Shown here: positions 29,051 through 37,765 of the stretch, one piece after another
How the letters are laid out: the number at the start of each line of letters is the position of its first letter
Numbering within the stretch: position 1 is the first letter of the stretch
NCBI RefSeq assembly: GCF_013004105.1
Contig: NZ_CP053085.1
Coordinates: 1,364,001 to 1,428,000, forward strand
Direction of reading: 5' to 3'
Origin: Gemmatimonas groenlandica
GTDB lineage: Bacteria; Gemmatimonadota; Gemmatimonadetes; Gemmatimonadales; Gemmatimonadaceae
DNA: 64,000 nucleotides
Translations under genes and position numbers: made by a program
Notes under the pieces: model-generated
Databases searched by the model: none
The model's input: the letters and a program-made list of their open reading frames with translations, nothing else
Told to the model about the DNA's origin: nothing

Positions 29051-30045
29051 AGCGTCCGATTGCCTACATCGCCGGCACGGGTCACGCCGTGCCGAAGAAC
29101 ATCATGACCAACGCTGACATCGCAGCGATGGGGCTCGAAACGAATGATGAGTGGATCGTCGATCGGACCGGCATCAAGCAGCGTCACATTGCCAAAGACG
29201 GCGAGACGCTGACGTCGCTCTCCGCCGATGCGTCGCGTATGGCCATGGCGCGCGCTGGCGTGCAGCCGGGCGAGATCGATGTCATCATCCTCGGCACTGC
29301 CTCTCCCGATCACTTACTGCCGGCAACGGCGGTCGAGATTCAAACGGCGCTCGGATGCACGCGGGCGGCGGCCTTCGACATCTCGGCCGCCTGCTCGGGC
29401 TGGCTGTACGGCGCAATCATGGGCGAGTCGCTCATCGCGAGCGGATCGGCCGACACGGTACTCGTGATCGGCGCCGAGAAGCTCAGCACGATCGTCGATT
29501 GGACCGATCGGAATACCTGCATTTTGTTTGCGGATGGCGCCGGTGCGACCGTGCTGCGCCGCAACAAGGAGCGGGGAAGTACCAAGGGCGTGCTGTCCTC
29601 GTTTATGCGCTCTGATGGCGCGCTCGCCGAACTGCTGTGGCGTCCGGCCGGCGGCGGCGCGGAGCCGTTCTCGCCCGAAGTATTCGAGCAGAAGCGGCAC
29701 TATGTACGCATGGCCGGCCGAGAAGTGTTCAAGCACGCCGTGCGATCGATGGCCGAAGCCACCGATCGCGCGCTCGACAGCGCGCGCCTCACGGCGGCTG
29801 ACGTCGATCTGCTCATTCCGCATCAGGCCAACGTGCGCATCATCGAGGCGACTGCCAAGCACGCCGGTATTTCGATGGACAAGGTGTTCGTCAACGTCGA
29901 TCGCTTCGGCAATACGTCGGCGGCCTCGATCCCGATCGCGCTCAGCGATGCGGTAGAGCAAGGGCGCGTAAAAGACGGATCGACCGTGCTCTTCGCGGCC
30001 TTCGGTGCCGGCTTCACGTGGGGATCGCTGGTCGCTCGCTTCTGA
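29047..30045 (+). CDS. fabH: beta-ketoacyl-ACP synthase III
   Basis: Starts fatty-acid chains by condensing acyl-CoA with malonyl-ACP, 332 aa. The catalytic triad is visible: C116 in DISAACSGWL, His in LIPHQANVRI, Asn in RFGNTSAASI. Start ATG overlaps the plsX stop (ATGA). Confidence 0.95.
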   Translation: MKRPIAYIAGTGHAVPKNIMTNADIAAMGLETNDEWIVDRTGIKQRHIAKDGETLTSLSADASRMAMARAGVQPGEIDVIILGTASPDHLLPATAVEIQTALGCTRAAAFDISAACSGWLYGAIMGESLIASGSADTVLVIGAEKLSTIVDWTDRNTCILFADGAGATVLRRNKERGSTKGVLSSFMRSDGALAELLWRPAGGGAEPFSPEVFEQKRHYVRMAGREVFKHAVRSMAEATDRALDSARLTAADVDLLIPHQANVRIIEATAKHAGISMDKVFVNVDRFGNTSAASIPIALSDAVEQGRVKDGSTVLFAAFGAGFTWGSLVARF

Positions 30046-30080
30046 GCGGCACGCACTCCGAACTCGATATCCGGAACGAC

Positions 30081-31028
30081 ATGGAATACGTGCTGCTGCT
30101 GCCGGGTCAGGGGTCGCAGAAGGTGGGCATGGGCAAGGATCTCGCCGACGCCTTCCCGGTCGCCCGCGAGGTGTTTGATGCGGTCGACGACGCCGTCGCG
30201 GCGTCCATCTCCACACTCGCCTTTGCAGGGCCGGCGGACGAGCTCACCCGCACTCTGAACGCCCAACCAGCACTGCTGGCGCACAGCGCCGCGGTGTGGG
30301 CCGTCGTGAAGAGTGCGATCGGCCCCCACGTGCGTGCGGCGGCTGGTCACTCGCTGGGCGAGTTCTCGGCCTACCATCTAGCCGGTGCCATCGACGTCGC
30401 CGCCGCGGCGCGCATCGTGCGACGGCGCGGCACGCTCATGTACGAGCAGGGGGTCGCCCGGCCCGGTGCCATGGCCGCGATCTTGGGCGCGCTTACATCG
30501 CCCATCGACGACATCTGCCGACAGGCCACCGCCGAGCGCGGGCTCGTCGTGCCGGCCAATTACAACAGCGATGAACAGGTCGTGATTTCCGGTGAGGTCT
30601 CCGGAGTCGCGCGCGCCATGGAGCTGGCCAAAGAAGCCGGCGCCAAGCGTTGTCTCCCGCTGCCGGTAAGCGGTGCCTTCCACTCGCCGCTCATGGAGCC
30701 GGCCGTCGCGGGACTCAGCGATGCCCTCCGTGCGGAATCGTGGAATGATCCGCAGGTGCCGGTCGTGGCCAACGTCAACGCGTCGCCCGTCACGTCGGCG
30801 AGCGCCGCTTGCGATCTTTTGGTGCAGCAGCTCACTGCGCCGGTCCAGTGGACGCGCGTCAGTCGCCGGCTCGTGGAGCAGTACCCCGACGCCACGTTCG
30901 TCGAAATCGGTAGCGGTGCGGTGCTCACCGGGCTGCTGCGACGTCTCGCCCCGTCGGTGAAAACTCTCTCGTGCGGGACCGTTGCCGAGGTCGAAAAGTT
31001 GCTGAGCCTCGCCAGCGTGCCCGCCTGA
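30081..31028 (+). CDS. fabD: malonyl-CoA:ACP transacylase
   Basis: Loads malonyl groups on ACP, 315 aa. Start taken as ATG at 30081 (MEYVLLLPGQGSQ); an in-frame start at 30018 would overlap fabH. The nucleophile loop GHSLGEFSAY contains S91, with the partner His in SGAFHSPLM. Between fabH and fabG. Confidence 0.94.
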   Translation: MEYVLLLPGQGSQKVGMGKDLADAFPVAREVFDAVDDAVAASISTLAFAGPADELTRTLNAQPALLAHSAAVWAVVKSAIGPHVRAAAGHSLGEFSAYHLAGAIDVAAAARIVRRRGTLMYEQGVARPGAMAAILGALTSPIDDICRQATAERGLVVPANYNSDEQVVISGEVSGVARAMELAKEAGAKRCLPLPVSGAFHSPLMEPAVAGLSDALRAESWNDPQVPVVANVNASPVTSASAACDLLVQQLTAPVQWTRVSRRLVEQYPDATFVEIGSGAVLTGLLRRLAPSVKTLSCGTVAEVEKLLSLASVPA

Positions 31029-31059
31029 CGTTGACGAACTGCAATCTTACGACGGTTTC

Positions 31060-31818
31060 ATGAGCGGACTTCGCATCGACCTGACCGGGCGCGTGGCGCT
31101 GGTGACCGGTTCCACCCGCGGCATTGGTCGCGCTATCGCGGGTACCTTGGCGTCGGCCGGCGCTCGCGTGGCGGTGACCGGACGTGATCAGGCCCGCGCC
31201 GACGCCGCCGCGCAGGAAATAGCGGCCCAAACCGGTGTCGAAACGCGCGGGTACGCGGCCGACGTGTCGGAGACGGCGCAGGCCATCGCGCTCGTCGACG
31301 CGGTCGAAAAGGACTTCGGACAGCTGGACATTCTGGTCAACAACGCCGGTCTGACGCGCGACAATCTGCTGATCCGCCTGAAGGACGACGATTGGGACGC
31401 CGTGATCAACGCGAATCTGCGTGGAGCCTTCGCAACCTGCCGTGCCGCTTCACGCGGCATGATGAAGCGCCGCTACGGTCGCATCATCAACGTCGCCAGC
31501 GTGGTCGGCTTGATCGGCAACAAGGGGCAGGCGAATTACGCGGCGAGCAAGGCGGGCTTGATCGGCATGACCAAGTCGATCGCCAAGGAGCTGGCATCGC
31601 GGAACATTCTGGCGAATGTGGTGGCCCCCGGCTTCATCGACACCGATATGACGGCGGCGATGACACCGGAGGCGCGCACTGCGCTCAGTGCGGGCATTCC
31701 GCTCGAGCGCCTCGGCAGCGCCGAGGACATCGCGAGCATGGTGGCTGTGCTCGCTTCAGACTTGACCAGTTATGTGACCGGTCAGGTGTTCGTGGTGGAC
31801 GGCGGTATGGTCATGTAG
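31060..31818 (+). CDS. fabG: 3-oxoacyl-ACP reductase
   Basis: NADPH-dependent short-chain dehydrogenase, 252 aa. TGSTRGIGRAIA cofactor loop (residues 16-27), NNAG, S147, and the Y160-x3-K164 catalytic pair in NYAASKAG. C-terminus GQVFVVDGGMVM is typical of FabG. Confidence 0.94.
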   Translation: MSGLRIDLTGRVALVTGSTRGIGRAIAGTLASAGARVAVTGRDQARADAAAQEIAAQTGVETRGYAADVSETAQAIALVDAVEKDFGQLDILVNNAGLTRDNLLIRLKDDDWDAVINANLRGAFATCRAASRGMMKRRYGRIINVASVVGLIGNKGQANYAASKAGLIGMTKSIAKELASRNILANVVAPGFIDTDMTAAMTPEARTALSAGIPLERLGSAEDIASMVAVLASDLTSYVTGQVFVVDGGMVM

Positions 31819-31935
31819 GGTCGCGGTTGCTCGGGACAGACTTTGCGGTTCTTGCCGTCAAGCCCTCCCAGCGACGCCCTTGTATGGCTAAGTTCCCCAC
31901 TCTCAACTACTCCAACATCCCAGAGGATCGTTCCT

Positions 31936-32175
31936 ATGTCGGATCACGCGTCGAAGATCAAGGATATCATCGAAAAGGAGCTCGGAGTGGAGCGCGAAAA
32001 GCTCACGCCCGAGGCGAGCTTCATCGAAGACCTCGGCGCCGACTCGCTCGACATCGTCGAACTGGTCATGGAGTTCGAGAAGGAATTCAACATCGACATC
32101 CCCGATGAGGATGCCGAGAAGCTCCGCACGGTCGGCGACGCGGTTGCCTACCTTGAGGCGAAGGTCGCAGGCTAA
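31936..32175 (+). CDS. acpP: acyl carrier protein
   Basis: 79-aa acidic carrier, start ATG 31936. The phosphopantetheine attachment motif [12 protein letters not shown] has S37. Preceded by a 117-bp gap after fabG, where a promoter for higher expression would be expected but none is clear. The stop shares one base with the fabF start. Confidence 0.97.
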   Translation: MSDHASKIKDIIEKELGVEREKLTPEASFIEDLGADSLDIVELVMEFEKEFNIDIPDEDAEKLRTVGDAVAYLEAKVAG

Positions 32176-33416
32176 TGCGGCGGCGGGTCGTCGTTACGGG
32201 GCTTGGTGCCGTTACGCCTGTCGGCAACGACGTGGCGACGACCTGGCAGTCTTTGCTCTCTGGAGTGTCCGGGGGCGCTGACATCACGAAGTTCGATGCG
32301 TCCAAGTATTCCGTGCGGTTCGCGTGCGAGGTCAAGCAGTTCGACCCGCTCTCGTACATGGATCGCAAGGAAGCGAAGCGCGCGGACGTCTATGCGCAGT
32401 ACGCCGTCGCGGCGTCGGTGCAGGCGGCGGCTGACGCGGGCATCGCTCCGGGTGGCATTGACCCGGAAATGATGGGCGTCATCATAGGCAGTGGTATCGG
32501 CGGTATTCGGAGCTTCGAAGACCAGCACGATGTCTACCGCACACTGGGTCCCAGCAAGATTTCGCCGTTCTTCATTCCGATGTTCATCGGCGACATCGCC
32601 GCGGGCATCGTGTCGATGCGCCTGCAGGCGAAGGGCCCGAATTACGCCACCGTTTCCGCCTGTGCCTCGAGCGCGCACGCGATCGGCGATGCGTTCCGGA
32701 TCATCCAGTATGGTGATGCCGACGTGATGTTCGCCGGCGGATCCGAAGCGGCCGTCACGCCGATGTCGATCGGTGGTTTCGCCAACATGGGCGCCCTCTC
32801 TACGCGCAACGATTCGCCAGCCACGGCGTCGCGTCCGTTCGACAAGGATCGCGATGGCTTCGTGATGGGCGAAGGGTCGGGAGTCGTCGTGCTCGAGGAA
32901 CTCGAGCACGCTCGGCGCCGCGGTGCGCGCATTTACGGCGAGATCGTTGGCTATCGCGCTACAGGCGATGCCTATCACCTCACGGGGCAGCCGGAAGCGC
33001 ACGAGGGACTGCAGCGAGCCATGCGTGGCGCGTTGAAGGACGGTGGGCTCGCGCCCACGGATGTCGACTACATCAACGCACACGGCACGTCCACGCCGCT
33101 GAACGATCCCAACGAGTCCAAGGGCATCCAGGCGGTGTTCGGCGACCACGCGCGCGTGCTGTCGATCAGTTCCACCAAGTCGGCCACCGGACACATGCTC
33201 GGCGCGGCTGGCTCGGTGGAGTTCATCGCCTGCGCCCTGGCGATGCGCGACAGCATGGTTCCACCCACGATTAACTACGCGACTCCGGATCCTGAGTGCG
33301 TTCTCGACTACACGCCGAACACGCCGCGGGCGCGGGCGGTAAATGTCGCGATTTCGAACAGCTCGGGTTTCGGCGGTCATAACGTCTCGATTGCACTCCG
33401 ACGGTGGCACGACTAG
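32175..33416 (+). CDS. fabF: beta-ketoacyl-ACP synthase II
   Basis: Chain-elongating condensing enzyme, 413 aa. Catalytic C163 in TVSACASSAHAI, His residues in INAHGTSTPLND and SATGHMLGAAG, and GFGGHNVS near the end. It overlaps the acpP stop (TAATG). The usual following gene, rnc, is absent; mqnE comes next. Confidence 0.96.
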   Translation: MRRRVVVTGLGAVTPVGNDVATTWQSLLSGVSGGADITKFDASKYSVRFACEVKQFDPLSYMDRKEAKRADVYAQYAVAASVQAAADAGIAPGGIDPEMMGVIIGSGIGGIRSFEDQHDVYRTLGPSKISPFFIPMFIGDIAAGIVSMRLQAKGPNYATVSACASSAHAIGDAFRIIQYGDADVMFAGGSEAAVTPMSIGGFANMGALSTRNDSPATASRPFDKDRDGFVMGEGSGVVVLEELEHARRRGARIYGEIVGYRATGDAYHLTGQPEAHEGLQRAMRGALKDGGLAPTDVDYINAHGTSTPLNDPNESKGIQAVFGDHARVLSISSTKSATGHMLGAAGSVEFIACALAMRDSMVPPTINYATPDPECVLDYTPNTPRARAVNVAISNSSGFGGHNVSIALRRWHD

Positions 33417-33485
33417 GCCGGTCGGGGCGTTCATCGAGGTGAAGGTCTGCGCGAATGGTTCGCGCACTTGCCCGAGTACGCCCTG

Positions 33486-34682
33486 ATGCCTGTCTCTATT
33501 CCGTTCGATCTCGATCGACTCCGCGATCCCGCGCTGCGCCCTATCGGGGAGAAGCTGCGCGCTGGTGAGCGTCTGTCCATCGCCGATGGAGTCACCCTGT
33601 TCCGCTCGCCCGATCTGCTGGGTGTGGGCGCCATGGCCGACGCGGCCAACCGTGCCCGTCACGGTGACCGCGTCACGTTCGCGTCGAATCAGCACATCAA
33701 CCCCACCAACGTCTGCGTGCTGCGCAAGACGTGCGTGTTCTGCGGGTATGCGCGACTGCCCAAGGAAGAGGGGGCCTATCGGTACAGCATCGAGCAGGTG
33801 CTCGCCGAATCTGATCGCGCCGACGGTTCGATCACCCGGGAGTTCCACATCGTCGGCGGCCTCGATATGGAGGCGGGCCTCGAGTACTACCAGACGATGT
33901 TCCGTGCGCTCAAGGAGCGGCACCCGCAGGTGCACATCAAGGCGCTCACCGCCGTCGAGATCGCGCACATCGCGCGTATCGAGAAGATGAGCCGCGAAGA
34001 CGTGCTGATCGCGTTGCGTGAGGCTGGCCTCGACACGATGCCGGGCGGCGGCGCGGAGACGTTCAGTGCCGCTGTCCGCGACGTGATCGCGGATAAGAAG
34101 CTCGGCGGGGCCGACTACATCGACGTGCATCGCACCGCGCACAAGCTCGGTATCCGCTCGAACTGCACGATGTTGTACGGGCACGTGGAAACGATCGAGG
34201 ATCGCATGCAGCACCTCAACATGCTGCGTGAACTGCAGGATGAGACCGGCGGCTTTCTCGCCTACATCCCGCTCGCGTACCACCCCGACGATAATGAACT
34301 CGGGAAGACGCTTGGCCGCGAAGGCACCTCCACCACCGGCTTCGACGATCTGCGTAACCTCGCGGTTGGGCGACTCTTCCTCGACAACTTCGAGCACATC
34401 AAGTCGCACTGGATCATGGTGTCGACGCCGGTGTCTCAGATCTCTCTGCATTTCGGCGTAAACGATATCGAGGGCACCGTCGTGCGCGAGAAGATCTATC
34501 ACGCGGTCGGCGCGCACACGCCCCAGGGCATGACGCTGCCGCAGTTGCTCGGACTCATTCGCGGCGCGGGCAAGGTTCCGGCCGAACGTGACTCGTTCTA
34601 TCGCGTGCTGCGCGAGTTCGAGCCCGACGACACCGGCGCGACAGACGCGTCGACCGAGCCGCTCGCTGGCGCGGTGGGCTGA
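33486..34682 (+). CDS. mqnE: aminofutalosine synthase MqnE (unusual cysteine spacing)
   Basis: Radical SAM enzyme of the futalosine menaquinone pathway; joins the MqnA product to SAM to give 6-amino-6-deoxyfutalosine. 398 aa from the ATG at 33486; an in-frame TTG at 33468 is the alternative. Family motifs: SNQHINPTNVC, FHIVGGLDMEAGLEYY, IKALTAVEI, GLDTMPGGGAE, NCTMLYGHVE and the C-terminal NDIEGTVV. The cluster-binding cysteines are C77, C83 and C86, i.e. CX5CX2C instead of CX3CX2C. Codons TGC at 33714, 33732 and 33741 were checked and the frame is continuous. It lies with mqnA and mqnC. Confidence 0.9.
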   Translation: MPVSIPFDLDRLRDPALRPIGEKLRAGERLSIADGVTLFRSPDLLGVGAMADAANRARHGDRVTFASNQHINPTNVCVLRKTCVFCGYARLPKEEGAYRYSIEQVLAESDRADGSITREFHIVGGLDMEAGLEYYQTMFRALKERHPQVHIKALTAVEIAHIARIEKMSREDVLIALREAGLDTMPGGGAETFSAAVRDVIADKKLGGADYIDVHRTAHKLGIRSNCTMLYGHVETIEDRMQHLNMLRELQDETGGFLAYIPLAYHPDDNELGKTLGREGTSTTGFDDLRNLAVGRLFLDNFEHIKSHWIMVSTPVSQISLHFGVNDIEGTVVREKIYHAVGAHTPQGMTLPQLLGLIRGAGKVPAERDSFYRVLREFEPDDTGATDASTEPLAGAVG

Positions 34683-34687
34683 GCGAG

Positions 34688-35536
34688 ATGCTGCGCGTCG
34701 GGCGCATCCCGTATATCAACTGCTTCCCCGTCTACGGCGCGATCGATCGTGGGATCGTGCCGCTCGACGGGAGTCTGATCACGGGCATCCCCACCGTGCT
34801 CAACCGGTTGATGGCCGACGGCGAGCTCGATGTGAGCGTGGTGTCCGCCGTTGAATATGCGCGCGATGCGAAGCGCTATCTGCTGCTGCCGGAGCTCGGT
34901 ATCACGAGCGACGGCCCGGTGCGAAGCGTGATGCTGTTCAGCAAGCGTCCGCCTGCGGAGCTCGGTGGACGCAAAGTGATCGTGAGTCGAAGCTCCATGA
35001 CATCCGTCGCACTGCTTGAGCTGTTGTTCGAGAACGTGTGGCGTTGCCGCCCCGAGTTCGTGCTTGGCGACGCCGAGTTGGTGGATGTCGAGCGCTTCGA
35101 AGATGAGCCGCATGAGGCGCGCTTGGTCATCGGGGACGCCGCGCTCAAGCTCTTCGATCAGGCAAATCGTGGCGGCGCGTGGGCCGTGCGCTATCCGTTT
35201 CGCGAGGATCTGGGCGGTGTGTGGAAATCGTGGACCGGACTCCCATTCGTCTTTGCCGTCTGGGTCGCGCAGCGTCGCGCACCGGTGCATGAGGCGCTCT
35301 CCGCGCACGCATCCTTGATCGCATCGCGCGACTGGGGTCTGACACACATCGATCAGCTGTCGGCGCAGGCGGCCCTGGCTACCGGCGTGTCGCGCGAAGT
35401 CTGTGCCGAGTACTTCTCGGGACTGGATTACCGCTTGTCGTACCCGCACCTCGCGGGTCTCACCGAATTCTTCCGTCGACTCGTACTGGCTGGGCGCGTG
35501 CCTGATGGCACGCTCGCCTTTCTGCCGGCTGCATGA
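34688..35536 (+). CDS. mqnA: chorismate dehydratase MqnA
   Basis: First enzyme of the futalosine pathway, dehydrating chorismate to 3-enolpyruvyl-benzoate. 282 aa, periplasmic-binding-protein-like fold without a signal peptide. Characteristic start RVGRIPYINCFPVYGAI, then VSVVSAVEYARD, LGITSDGPVRSVMLFS, SRSSMTSVALLELL and a GLPFVFAVW segment. Starts five bases after mqnE. Confidence 0.9.
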   Translation: MLRVGRIPYINCFPVYGAIDRGIVPLDGSLITGIPTVLNRLMADGELDVSVVSAVEYARDAKRYLLLPELGITSDGPVRSVMLFSKRPPAELGGRKVIVSRSSMTSVALLELLFENVWRCRPEFVLGDAELVDVERFEDEPHEARLVIGDAALKLFDQANRGGAWAVRYPFREDLGGVWKSWTGLPFVFAVWVAQRRAPVHEALSAHASLIASRDWGLTHIDQLSAQAALATGVSREVCAEYFSGLDYRLSYPHLAGLTEFFRRLVLAGRVPDGTLAFLPAA

Positions 35537-35575
35537 TCGACTTCCTGTGTGCTGCCGGTCGCAAGAGAATCATCT

Positions 35576-36622
35576 ATGCGTGACCTTCTCGATTTCTATA
35601 CCAACGCTCCGTTGCTCGAACTCGGCATGGAAGCCGATCGCGTGCGTCAGGCGAAGCATCCTCATGGCGTGGTCACATACATCGTCGACCGCAACATCAA
35701 CTACACGAACGTCTGTGTGGCAGACTGCGGATTCTGCGCCTTTTATCGTCGGCCGAAGAACGGGGAAGGGTACACCCTGTCCTTCGAGCAGATCGGCGAG
35801 AAGATCGAGGAAACCAAGGCGCTCGGCGGTGTGCAGATCCTGATTCAGGGCGGGCATAATCCGTACATCCCGTTCGAGTGGTATCTGGACCTGATGCGCT
35901 ACATCAAGCAGCATCATCCGATTCACATCCACGGGTTCTCGCCCAGCGAAGTCGATTTCTTCGCGACGCGTTTCCGGATGGAGGCGCGCGACGTGATTCG
36001 CGAGCTCAAGGCCGCCGGTCTCGATTCGATTCCCGGCGGTGGTGGTGAGATCCTCGTGCAGCGCGTCCGTGACATCGTGGCGCCCAAGAAGGCGGGCGCC
36101 GACCGCTGGCTCGAGATCATGGAGCTCGCGCACAACGAGGGCATGAAGACCTCGGTGACGATGATGTACGGCATCGGGGAAACACTCGCCGAGCGCATCG
36201 AGCATCTGCAGCGCGTGCGCGATCTGCAGGCGCGTACCGGCGGCTTCACGGCCTTCATCACGTGGCCGCTGCAGCCGGAGAACACGCCGTCGATGTCGCA
36301 CATGCCCAAGACCGACGCGGTCACGTACCTGCGGACGGTGGCGATGTCCCGCATCGTGCTCGACAACGTGCCGAATCTGCAGTCGAGCTGGGTCACGATG
36401 GGTATGAAGGTCGGGCAGATGGCGCTCAACTACGGCTGCAACGATTTTGGCTCGCTGATGATCGAGGAGAATGTCGTCTCTGCGGCCAACACCACACATC
36501 GCACGACGGTCGAGGAGCTCGATCGCTTGATCCGTGACGCCGGTTTCACGCCGGCCCGGCGCCGCCAGGACTACACGCTGATTGCCAGTGGTGCACAGGC
36601 GCACGCGACGGTGGCGGCGTGA
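35576..36622 (+). CDS. mqnC: cyclic dehypoxanthinyl futalosine synthase MqnC
   Basis: Radical SAM enzyme that cyclises dehypoxanthinyl futalosine, 348 aa from the ATG at 35576 (alternative GTG 35549). The cluster motif is the normal C47-x3-C51-x2-C54 in YTNVCVADCGFCAFY. LIQGGHNPYIPFEWY, HGFSPSEVDFFA, LDSIPGGGGEIL, MMYGIGET and NDFGSLMIEENVVS match the family. Together with mqnE and mqnA it makes a three-gene cluster; mqnB and mqnD are not in the window. Confidence 0.93.
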   Translation: MRDLLDFYTNAPLLELGMEADRVRQAKHPHGVVTYIVDRNINYTNVCVADCGFCAFYRRPKNGEGYTLSFEQIGEKIEETKALGGVQILIQGGHNPYIPFEWYLDLMRYIKQHHPIHIHGFSPSEVDFFATRFRMEARDVIRELKAAGLDSIPGGGGEILVQRVRDIVAPKKAGADRWLEIMELAHNEGMKTSVTMMYGIGETLAERIEHLQRVRDLQARTGGFTAFITWPLQPENTPSMSHMPKTDAVTYLRTVAMSRIVLDNVPNLQSSWVTMGMKVGQMALNYGCNDFGSLMIEENVVSAANTTHRTTVEELDRLIRDAGFTPARRRQDYTLIASGAQAHATVAA

Positions 36623-37113
36623 GCACGGCGCTGCCCCTGCGCGTGGGCATCGGCTACGATTCGCACCGATTCGGCGAGGGTGGACCGATGCGTCTGGGCG
36701 GTATCGATATTCCGGCCGACATGCATTGCGCCGGTCACTCAGATGGCGACGCCATCTGCCATGCCGTGACCGACGCGCTGCTCGGTGCGGCGGCACTCGG
36801 GGACATCGGGGAGATGTTTCCTGATACCGACGCGGCCAACAAGGGCAAGGATTCCACCGTGATGTTATCCGCGGCCGTGGCGCGGCTTCACGACGCCGGC
36901 TGGCGCGTCGGCAATGTCGACATCACCGTGGTGACGCAGCGTCCCAAGATCGGTCCGCATCGTGCCGCCATCAGGGCGCGGCTCGCCGAACTGCTCGACG
37001 TCACCGACATCGATGTGTTCGTGAAGGGCAAGACCAATGAGTCCATGGGATGGATCGGGCGGGAGGAAGGGCTGGCCGTGATGGTCACCGCGACCGTCCT
37101 GCCGTATCGCTGA
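36619..37113 (+). CDS. ispF: 2-C-methyl-D-erythritol 2,4-cyclodiphosphate synthase
   Basis: MEP-pathway enzyme for isoprenoids, 164 aa, GTG start in the overlap with mqnC. RVGIGYDSHRFGEG carries the zinc-binding Asp/His, GHSDGDAICHAVTDALLGAAALGDIG the third ligand region, and the closing KGKTNESMGWIGREEGLAVM is diagnostic. Its neighbourhood with mqn genes fits, since menaquinone needs a polyprenyl tail. Confidence 0.95.
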   Translation: MSTALPLRVGIGYDSHRFGEGGPMRLGGIDIPADMHCAGHSDGDAICHAVTDALLGAAALGDIGEMFPDTDAANKGKDSTVMLSAAVARLHDAGWRVGNVDITVVTQRPKIGPHRAAIRARLAELLDVTDIDVFVKGKTNESMGWIGREEGLAVMVTATVLPYR

Positions 37114-37156
37114 TCTGCCCCACGATTCCGGCATCACCCATGCAACGGGTGGGTGA

Positions 37157-37765
37157 ATGACCGACATCCTCGCCTGGCTCTCGTCGCTGCCGGAGCCGCT
37201 GCTCTACGGCGCGCTCGTACTCGCGGCCTTCGCGGAAAACATCTTTCCGCCGCTGCCGGCCGATACCGTCATCGCGCTCGGTGCCTTCGTGGCAGCGCGC
37301 GGAAATGGCAGCGCCGTCGGCGTCTGGACCGCGACGATGATCGGAAATATCGGTGGCGCCATGATGATGTACGGGCTTGGGCATCACTTCGGACTCCCCT
37401 GGCTGATGCAGCGTTTTCCTTCGCTGTTTCCGGCGGGAGCGACCCAACGCGTCACCGAGCGTTTCAAGTCGCAGGGAGTGCTGGCCGTCATCGTGAGCCG
37501 CTTTCTTCCTGGTGTACGGGCCGTGGTGCCGCCGCTGGCCGGCGCGATGGGAATAGGTGCCGTGCGAGCCCTGCTCGCGATGTCGCTGGCGTCCGGTGCG
37601 TGGTATGGACTGGTATGCGTCCTGGCCTTTCGCGCTGGTGCGAATGCCGACGCCCTGCTGGCGCGGATCGCGGCACAGCAACGGACGGTCGGCCTGGTCG
37701 CTGCGGCGATCGTCGTCCTGGCCATCGCGGTCATCTGGTGGCGACGGCGGAGCAGTCGACCGTGA
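37157..37765 (+). CDS. DedA-family membrane protein
   Basis: 202 aa. DedA/SNARE-associated family, thought to act as lipid carriers (undecaprenyl phosphate or phospholipid recycling) at the inner membrane. Visible family features: ENIFPPLPADTVIALGAF with re-entrant helix, GNIGGAMMMYGLGH, and SRFLPGVRAVVPPLAGAMG. Four to five hydrophobic segments; a basic C-terminus. The stop overlaps the start of the recombinase gene. Confidence 0.82.
   Translation: MTDILAWLSSLPEPLLYGALVLAAFAENIFPPLPADTVIALGAFVAARGNGSAVGVWTATMIGNIGGAMMMYGLGHHFGLPWLMQRFPSLFPAGATQRVTERFKSQGVLAVIVSRFLPGVRAVVPPLAGAMGIGAVRALLAMSLASGAWYGLVCVLAFRAGANADALLARIAAQQRTVGLVAAAIVVLAIAVIWWRRRSSRP

Noticed and set aside
32172-34517. 781-codon open frame on the minus strand
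   Set aside because: It lies wholly antisense to fabF and mqnE, which have clear family motifs. Its own translation is His/Arg/Asp-rich without any recognisable domain, typical of antisense frames in high-GC genes.
35570-36796. 408-codon minus-strand open frame over mqnC and ispF
   Set aside because: Antisense to two recognised genes; composition is that of a shadow frame.
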